Source of the DNA: Defluviicoccus sp.
Lineage (GTDB): Bacteria > Pseudomonadota > Alphaproteobacteria > MPNO01
Assembly: GCA_022826125.1 (NCBI GenBank)
Contig: JAJDVM010000086.1
Coordinates: forward strand, 1 to 35,620
Length of the DNA stretch: 35,620 bases
Direction: 5' to 3'
Shown here: piece after piece, positions 30,798 through 35,620 of the stretch
How the letters are laid out: every line of letters begins with the position of its first letter
How positions within the stretch are numbered: position 1 is the stretch's first letter
Program-made: the position numbers and the translations under genes
The notes under the pieces: model-generated
The model's input: the letters and a program-made list of their open reading frames with translations, nothing else
Database searches by the model: none
Told to the model about the DNA's origin: nothing

Positions 30798-32311
30798 CGC
30801 CCGGCCTCTCCCAGCAGCGAGCCGACCTCTTGTGCGGTGGCGCGCCGGGGATCGACTTCGCCGACAAAGCGGCCATCGGCAATCACCAGAATCCGGTCGG
30901 CGATGTCGAACAGGTCTTCGAGGTCGGGGCTGATCAGCACCACGCCGCTTCCCCTGTCCCGCGCCGCGAGCAGGCGTTGGCGAACGTCACCGGCTGCTCC
31001 GATGTCGAGGCCGCGATAGGGGTTGTGGGCGAGGATCAAGTCCGGTCGCCGCTCGAACTCGCGCGCGACCACCAGCCTTTGCTGGTTGCCGCCGGAGAGG
31101 GAGGACACGCGGGACTCCGTGGACGCCGCCTGCACGGAACCCGCGGACATGATGCCGGCAACGAATTCGCCGACCAGGGCGGGGGCGAGCTGACCGTTCC
31201 GCCTCAGCGAGGGATCGCGATGTCGGTGGACGATGGCGTTGTCGGCGACCGAGAGCGTCGGCGCCAGCGCGTCTCCGGATCGGTCTTCGGGGATGTAAGC
31301 GACGGTTCCGGGCCGTGTGACGATGTTGCCCGACGCCGGTTCCACGAGACCGCAGAGGAGTTCCGCAAGAACCTCCTGGCCGTTGCCCAAAATGCCGGCG
31401 ATGCCGACAACTTCGTGCGTGCGCACCTCAAGATCGATATCGAACAGACCCTGCCCGGAATCCGACGCCGCAACGCCGACGCCCTCCAGAGCGAGCACCG
31501 GCTCCCCGGGATCGAGCCGGGACACCTCCGATCGTTCCGGGAGCTGCCCGATCATCGCCTGGGTGAGATCGGCGGCATCCAGCGCCTCGCCCGCGAATTG
31601 CGCGACAACCCGACCCCGGCGCATCACCGTGACCCGGTCTGCGAAGGCCATCACCTCAGGCAGCTTGTGGGTGATGTAGACCACGCTCTTGCCTTGACCG
31701 GTCAGACGGCGAAGTACTCGCTCCAGCACTTCTACCTCCGCGCTTCCGAGTGCGGCGGTGGGCTCGTCGAGGATGAGCACGTCGGCACCGGTCGCCAGCG
31801 CGATCAGGATTTCGAGCCGCTGGCGCTCGCCGACCGAGAGGTCCGAGATCGGACAGTCGACATCGACGTCGAGCTCGAGTTCGGCGGCGGTTCGCTGGAG
31901 TTCGCGGCGGGCTCTCTCGACGTGGAGCCAGGCGCCGAGCCGGGGATGGCCGAGCAGGTAGTTCTCGACGCCGTCGATTTCCTCGATCAGGCCGAAATGC
32001 TGCTGCACGAATCCGATGCCGCGCCGGGCGCCGTCCATCCGGCCGCGCAGCTGGACGGTTTCGCCGTCGATCTCGATGGCGCCGGCGTCCGGGCGGAGTA
32101 TGCCCGCCAGCACCCGCATCAGGGTGGTTTTGCCTGCCCCGTTTTCTCCGAGCAGCGCGTGGATTTCGCCGGCGCAGATGTCGAGGTCGGCGTCGAGCAC
32201 CGCCTGCGTGGCTCCGAACGCTCTGGCGATGCCACGCAGGCGGGCGCGAAGTGCCACTCTGTCCCCCGCGGTGGAGACGTCATCAGGGCCGGGCTGCCGC
32301 GACGCCTCCAT
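30794..32311 (-). CDS. BMP-type ABC transporter ATPase (two ABC domains)
   Basis: 505 residues from ATG 32311 (a TTG at 32329 is also possible; neither has a clear Shine-Dalgarno). Domain 1 has Walker A GENGAGKTT, signature LSVGERQ and Walker B LILDEPT. Domain 2 has a degenerate P-loop (AGILGNGQEV, lacking GKT), the signature LSGGNQQ and a degenerate Walker B (LILAHNPYRGLD). One functional and one degenerate site is normal for nucleoside/sugar importers of the NupO/RbsA type. It sits 27 bp after the binding-protein stop and energises uptake by the two permeases. Confidence 0.93.
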   Translation of the reverse strand: MEASRQPGPDDVSTAGDRVALRARLRGIARAFGATQAVLDADLDICAGEIHALLGENGAGKTTLMRVLAGILRPDAGAIEIDGETVQLRGRMDGARRGIGFVQQHFGLIEEIDGVENYLLGHPRLGAWLHVERARRELQRTAAELELDVDVDCPISDLSVGERQRLEILIALATGADVLILDEPTAALGSAEVEVLERVLRRLTGQGKSVVYITHKLPEVMAFADRVTVMRRGRVVAQFAGEALDAADLTQAMIGQLPERSEVSRLDPGEPVLALEGVGVAASDSGQGLFDIDLEVRTHEVVGIAGILGNGQEVLAELLCGLVEPASGNIVTRPGTVAYIPEDRSGDALAPTLSVADNAIVHRHRDPSLRRNGQLAPALVGEFVAGIMSAGSVQAASTESRVSSLSGGNQQRLVVAREFERRPDLILAHNPYRGLDIGAAGDVRQRLLAARDRGSGVVLISPDLEDLFDIADRILVIADGRFVGEVDPRRATAQEVGSLLGEAGR

Positions 32312-32338
32312 GCCGGCCGAGCCGCGCAAGCCGGGCGA

Positions 32339-33349
32339 TCACGGGCAGCAGGGGTGGGCCTTGCTCTTCGGCAGCTTGATTTTCCCCTGCTTGAGATCGG
32401 CCACCACCTTGAGATATCCGGCTTGCACGTCCACCGGCACGATCTTGGCTGAGGCCCCTTCGAACGGTTGCGGCGTGAGCCCGCCGTTCTGGAAGGTTGC
32501 ATCGAAGGTCGTCGCGGACAGCTTGCCGCTCCTCGCCTGCTTGACGAACTCCTTGAGCATCACGGTCCAGTCGACGACCGCCGATGTCGCGGCGTAGTTG
32601 GGCGAATAGCGGCGTGCGTCGCTCGCCCAGCCCGCGCACGGAATTTTCGCCTGCTCGCAAAGCTGGAAGCCGCCGAGCGAGTCCTGGGTGGCGGAGGCGG
32701 GGAACAGCGTGTCCGCGCCGCGGTCGACCACGCCCTGCGCCTGTTCCCTTGTCGCCTGCTGGTCCACGAAGCTGTTGCTGTAGGCCGCCAGCACCTGGGC
32801 GTCGCCCCGCGCGGCCTTGGCGCCCAGCTCGCATCCGAGCTGGAGCTCGGTGGCATAGGGGATCGGCATGGCGCCGACGAACCCGATCTTGCCGGATTTC
32901 GACAGTTTGGCCAGCAGCCAGCAGTTGGAGTAGCCGATCTGGAGGTAGCTCGCCGTCGCGATCGTGAGGTTCGGCTGGACCGGCGGGTCGAAGCTGCTGA
33001 CCGACATCGGGATTGCCTTGAACTCCCCGGCGAGCTTGTGGGCGACGTCGTTCAGCGCGAAACTGTGCATCACCATGACCTTGTGACCGTCGGCCAGGAG
33101 TTGCCTCGCGATCGGTTCCGCGGAGGTCGGATCGAAGGCCTTGAAGGACTGGGAGAACGAAACCCCCTTGTCCTCCTTCTTCAGCTTTTCTGCCGAGTCG
33201 AATATCGCCGCGCTCCAGGGTTGCTCGGCAGGGCGGGCCTCCATGATCAGCCCGATCTTGATGTCCTGGGCGATTGCCGCACCGGAATACCCGAGGATCG
33301 CACCAGCGAGCGCGAGACCCGCTGTGCGCAAGCATGATTGCGCTCTCAT
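32339..33349 (-). CDS. BMP-family substrate-binding protein
   Basis: A 336-residue exported binding protein of the BMP/PnrA family. The signal peptide is MRAQSCLRTAGLALAGAILG with cleavage after AIA at ~27. The mature part begins QDIKIGLIMEARPAEQPWS and has the usual two-lobed pattern (HKVMVMHSFALND, KIGFVGAMPIPYATELQLGCELG, QGVVDRGADTLFPASATQD). AGGGAGA lies upstream of ATG 33349. It is the first gene of the importer operon. The characterised PnrA and BmpA-type proteins bind purine nucleosides; here the Mo-hydroxylase and NicX neighbours suggest a heterocyclic ligand, which is inference. Confidence 0.92.
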   Translation of the reverse strand: MRAQSCLRTAGLALAGAILGYSGAAIAQDIKIGLIMEARPAEQPWSAAIFDSAEKLKKEDKGVSFSQSFKAFDPTSAEPIARQLLADGHKVMVMHSFALNDVAHKLAGEFKAIPMSVSSFDPPVQPNLTIATASYLQIGYSNCWLLAKLSKSGKIGFVGAMPIPYATELQLGCELGAKAARGDAQVLAAYSNSFVDQQATREQAQGVVDRGADTLFPASATQDSLGGFQLCEQAKIPCAGWASDARRYSPNYAATSAVVDWTVMLKEFVKQARSGKLSATTFDATFQNGGLTPQPFEGASAKIVPVDVQAGYLKVVADLKQGKIKLPKSKAHPCCP

Positions 33350-33631
33350 CTCTTTCTCCCTGTATTGGCGGGCGGGATCGCGTGTCGTTCGTCCTGTGGG
33401 TCCGTGTTCTCCCGCATGCCGGTTCGACGAGAGAAATTATGCAAATCGAAGGGTTTCTGTAAATTCGCATCGCCCCCGGCAAGTGTCGTGAATTTCTTCG
33501 TTCGCCGGGTGAGCGACCCCTCGGACCGGCAATGGATCGGCTGTCGGCGCTTTCTTGCGAATGTTTCGGCGCGCGGATAGCCTTGTCGGGCACGGCGGTT
33601 CGCGCCGGTCTCGAACGAGCAGGGCGGTCCG
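33350..33631. promoter_or_regulatory. Divergent control region of the right catabolic locus
   Basis: 282 bp between the leftward importer operon and the rightward Rieske gene. It has a local AT-rich patch (~33430-33505, containing AAATTATGCAAATCG and TTTCTGTAAATTCGC) in otherwise GC-rich DNA, where both promoters would be expected. No regulator gene is adjacent, and I cannot assign exact promoter boxes. Confidence 0.45.
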
Positions 33632-34831
33632 ATGAACACGGTTCTTTCCGGCGGGCAAAGCGCTGGCCACGGCAGCGGCGTGCGATATTTCAACAAGGCG
33701 GACCTCGAAGCGACACGGGCCGGGCTCGAGGACGCGAGGCATCTGCCGGGCATTTACTATACCTCGCCCGAGATCTACGCGATGGAGGTCGAGAAGCTCT
33801 TCATGCGCGACTGGCTCGTCGTGGCGCGTGTCGAGGAGCTCGCGAGCCCCGGCGACTACATGACCATGGACATCGTGGGCGAGCCGATCGTCGTCTGTCG
33901 CAACGCGGACGGCACGCTCCATGCCTTCTCCAACGTCTGCAGGCACCGCGGCGCCGCCGTCGCCTCGGGCGCCGGCAACGCGAAGGAGTTCGCCTGCCCG
34001 TTTCACGGCTGGGTCTACGGCCTGGACGGCAGGCTGGTCAGCCCGTCCCAGCCCAAGGGGCTGCCGCGGTTCGACGTCGAGTCCTGCCGGCTGTCGCCGA
34101 TCAAGCTCGACACTTGGGGCGGGTTCGTCTTCATCAGCTTCGACGACGGCTGCCCGTCGCTGAAGGACTATCTCGCCGTCGACGAGTTCGCCGAATCGGC
34201 CGCTTTCATCCGACCCGAAGACATGGTGCTGGTCGACCGCTTTACCTACGAGATCGATTGCAACTGGAAGCTCCTGCCGGAGAACCTGATCGACACATAC
34301 CATGTCGAGGTCATCCACAAGGGGACGTTCGCGACCGAGGGCTTCGGCGAGCGGTCGCTGCGCGACGTGATCTTCACCAAGTGGGGCTGGCGCAAGGTCT
34401 ATCCGAGCCGCAGCATGTCGCCCGACGGCGAGATGCTGTTCGGGCCGACGCCGTGGCTTGCCGACCACGAGCTCGGCCCGGCCTTCGCCTACAGCGCCTT
34501 CCTCAGACCCAACTTCAACTTCCTGGTTCGCGCCGATATGCTCCAGCCGTGGGTGACCTACCCGCTCGGCCCCGAGCGGTCGCAAGTGACCGGCTTCACC
34601 TGCCTGTGGAAGGGCGTCGAGGAGATGCCGGCGTTCCGCCAGAAGGTCGAGATCCTCAAGGACTTCGCCCGCCGCTTCGCCGGCGAGGATATGGAGCTCC
34701 TGCAGCACATCCAGAAGGGCCTCCGCGCGCGCCGCTTCACCGGCGGGCCGATGCACTACCAGGAGGCCGCGATCCACCACAGGATCAACCGCTATCTCGA
34801 CGCCATGGAGGGCGACGGGGACGTACGCTAG
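33632..34831 (+). CDS. Rieske ring-hydroxylating oxygenase alpha subunit
   Basis: 399 residues, typical of RHO catalytic subunits. The Rieske ligands are C103-x-H105 (CRHRG) and C122-x2-H125 (CPFHGW). The catalytic domain has ENLIDTYHVEVIH, with the bridging D221, iron ligands H224 and H229, and a likely third carboxylate ligand at D353 (AGEDMELLQ). AGGGCGG precedes ATG 33632. No beta subunit, ferredoxin or reductase is seen before the window end. It is followed 43 bp later by a NicX-like gene, so an aromatic or N-heteroaromatic substrate is likely. It is only distantly similar to the Rieske protein at 16395-17510. Confidence 0.94.
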   Translation: MNTVLSGGQSAGHGSGVRYFNKADLEATRAGLEDARHLPGIYYTSPEIYAMEVEKLFMRDWLVVARVEELASPGDYMTMDIVGEPIVVCRNADGTLHAFSNVCRHRGAAVASGAGNAKEFACPFHGWVYGLDGRLVSPSQPKGLPRFDVESCRLSPIKLDTWGGFVFISFDDGCPSLKDYLAVDEFAESAAFIRPEDMVLVDRFTYEIDCNWKLLPENLIDTYHVEVIHKGTFATEGFGERSLRDVIFTKWGWRKVYPSRSMSPDGEMLFGPTPWLADHELGPAFAYSAFLRPNFNFLVRADMLQPWVTYPLGPERSQVTGFTCLWKGVEEMPAFRQKVEILKDFARRFAGEDMELLQHIQKGLRARRFTGGPMHYQEAAIHHRINRYLDAMEGDGDVR

Positions 34832-34874
34832 CACCTCCCCGACCGGCCCCGACGGCAACCGACAGGAGGAGACG

Positions 34875-35620
34875 ATGGGCGCCGACTCCGAGATGGTATC
34901 GCTGTTCCAGCAGGAGCTTGCGCTCTGCAAGGTGGGCGAGGGAACGAGCCTCGCGGTCCTCTCCGAGGGAGACGTGCGGGCCGACTACGCGGCGGCCTTC
35001 CTCGAAGCCGCCGCGGATCTCGGAGCCGACGCCTTTCAGGTCAATATCCGCAAGCGCCCCGGCAGCTTCTTCGGGCCCGGCAACTCGCTCCGGGGAAACG
35101 GGCCCGCGATCGCCGCGCTGAAGGGCGTCGACATGGTGGTCGACCTCGTCGGCCTCCTTTGGTCGAAGGAGCAGACCGAAATCACCGACGCGGGACCGCG
35201 CATGCTGCTGGTCATCGAGCACTTCGAGGTGCTGCGGCGCATGCTGTCCTCCCCAGACGACCGGCGGCGGGTCGAGGCCGGCGCCAAGATGCTCGCCAAG
35301 GCGAAGGAGATGCGCATCACCTCGCGGGGAGGGACTGATGTGGTCTATCGGCTCGGCAAGTACAACGTCGTCGAGCAGTACGGCTTCACCGATATCCCGG
35401 GCCGCTGGGATGCCTGGCCCGGCGTCTTCCTCTACACCGCCGCCCGTGATGACGGCGTCGACGGCACGGTGGTGATCGACAAGGGCGACATGTTGCTGCC
35501 GATGATGCGCTACGTGAGCGAGCCGATCCGGCTTACCATCGAGCGCGGCATGGTAACCGAGATCGCGGGCGAGGGGCTCGACGCCGAGCTGATGCGGGGC
35601 TTCATGGCCGGCTTCGACGA
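34875..35620 (+). CDS. NicX-like 2,5-dihydroxypyridine dioxygenase, partial
   Basis: 248 codons to the window end, with no stop. AGGAGG precedes ATG 34875. The sequence resembles NicX (2,5-dihydroxypyridine 5,6-dioxygenase) and its M29-like relatives: MLLVIEHFEVLRRML, DDRRRVEAGAKMLAKAKEM, VVEQYGFTDIPGRWDAWPGVFLYT and DGTVVIDKGDMLLPM. NicX opens the pyridine ring to N-formylmaleamate using Fe(II). Its metal ligands lie in the C-terminal part, beyond the window, so activity cannot be judged. A member of the same family with a different ring substrate, or a leucyl-aminopeptidase-like protein, is possible. Confidence 0.82.
   Translation, partial: MGADSEMVSLFQQELALCKVGEGTSLAVLSEGDVRADYAAAFLEAAADLGADAFQVNIRKRPGSFFGPGNSLRGNGPAIAALKGVDMVVDLVGLLWSKEQTEITDAGPRMLLVIEHFEVLRRMLSSPDDRRRVEAGAKMLAKAKEMRITSRGGTDVVYRLGKYNVVEQYGFTDIPGRWDAWPGVFLYTAARDDGVDGTVVIDKGDMLLPMMRYVSEPIRLTIERGMVTEIAGEGLDAELMRGFMAGFD

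Noticed and set aside
28843..30882. A single 679-codon frame read as one protein
   Set aside because: Only the C-terminal 304 codons (from 29757) encode a recognisable permease; the upstream part is out of frame with the real permease at 29757-30797.

Overview
The window is very GC-rich DNA, most probably one end of an assembled contig from an alphaproteobacterium. Evidence for this group is the gltBD arrangement, a fused TAXI-type TRAP transporter, RepB-family (PF07506-like) ParB proteins, GTG starts with strong GGAGG sites and REP-like GGGAGGGG hairpins. No rRNA or clear tRNA is present, so the genus cannot be named. The first ~115 bases are implausible G/C homopolymers and look like a sequencing or assembly artefact at a contig end.

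Layout. (1) 160-2001: a phage-type immunity region with a LexA/CI-like repressor on the minus strand, a perfect operator-like palindrome, and two unrecognised rightward genes. (2) 2030-3965: repeat-rich accessory DNA with an MNT-HEPN toxin-antitoxin pair, a promoter followed at once by an intrinsic terminator, a truncated DUF4268 gene, and a paired-REP element made of two 30-bp inverted arms. (3) 4034-10117: the core operon gltB-gltD (glutamate synthase), minus strand. (4) 10295-12255: a scar with a YgjP-like metallopeptidase remnant abutting an IS110 transposase fragment, a small unknown gene, and 0.7 kb without a recognisable gene. (5) 12256-18991: a catabolic locus. An amidohydrolase on the plus strand is broken at a G9 run. 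It converges on a minus-strand cluster of amidase, Rieske oxygenase, TAXI substrate-binding protein and TRAP permease. (6) 19028-26256: a mobile-element region bounded by two diverged direct copies of a Cys-rich/IS21-like HTH gene pair. Inside is a tight operon: Cys-rich protein, HTH-resolvase-like protein lacking the catalytic Ser, large serine recombinase, ParB-like protein, RepB-like protein. (7) 26419-35620: a second catabolic locus. A BMP-type ABC importer (binding protein, ATPase, two permeases) and a molybdenum hydroxylase large subunit lie on the minus strand. A Rieske oxygenase and a NicX-like 2,5-dihydroxypyridine dioxygenase, cut by the window end, diverge on the plus strand.

How it fits together. 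Both catabolic loci combine uptake with hydrolysis or oxygenation, as expected for a heterotroph using aromatic or N-heterocyclic organic acids and amides. In the right-hand locus, a Mo-hydroxylase, a Rieske oxygenase and a NicX-like ring-cleaving enzyme around one importer suggest degradation of a pyridine-type compound. The least explained part is the recombinase-ParB-RepB operon. Its cistrons overlap or nearly touch, it has two ParB-family proteins but no ParA ATPase, and it includes a resolvase paralogue with Ala in place of the nucleophile. It looks like an integration or mobility module of unknown mechanism rather than a partition system.
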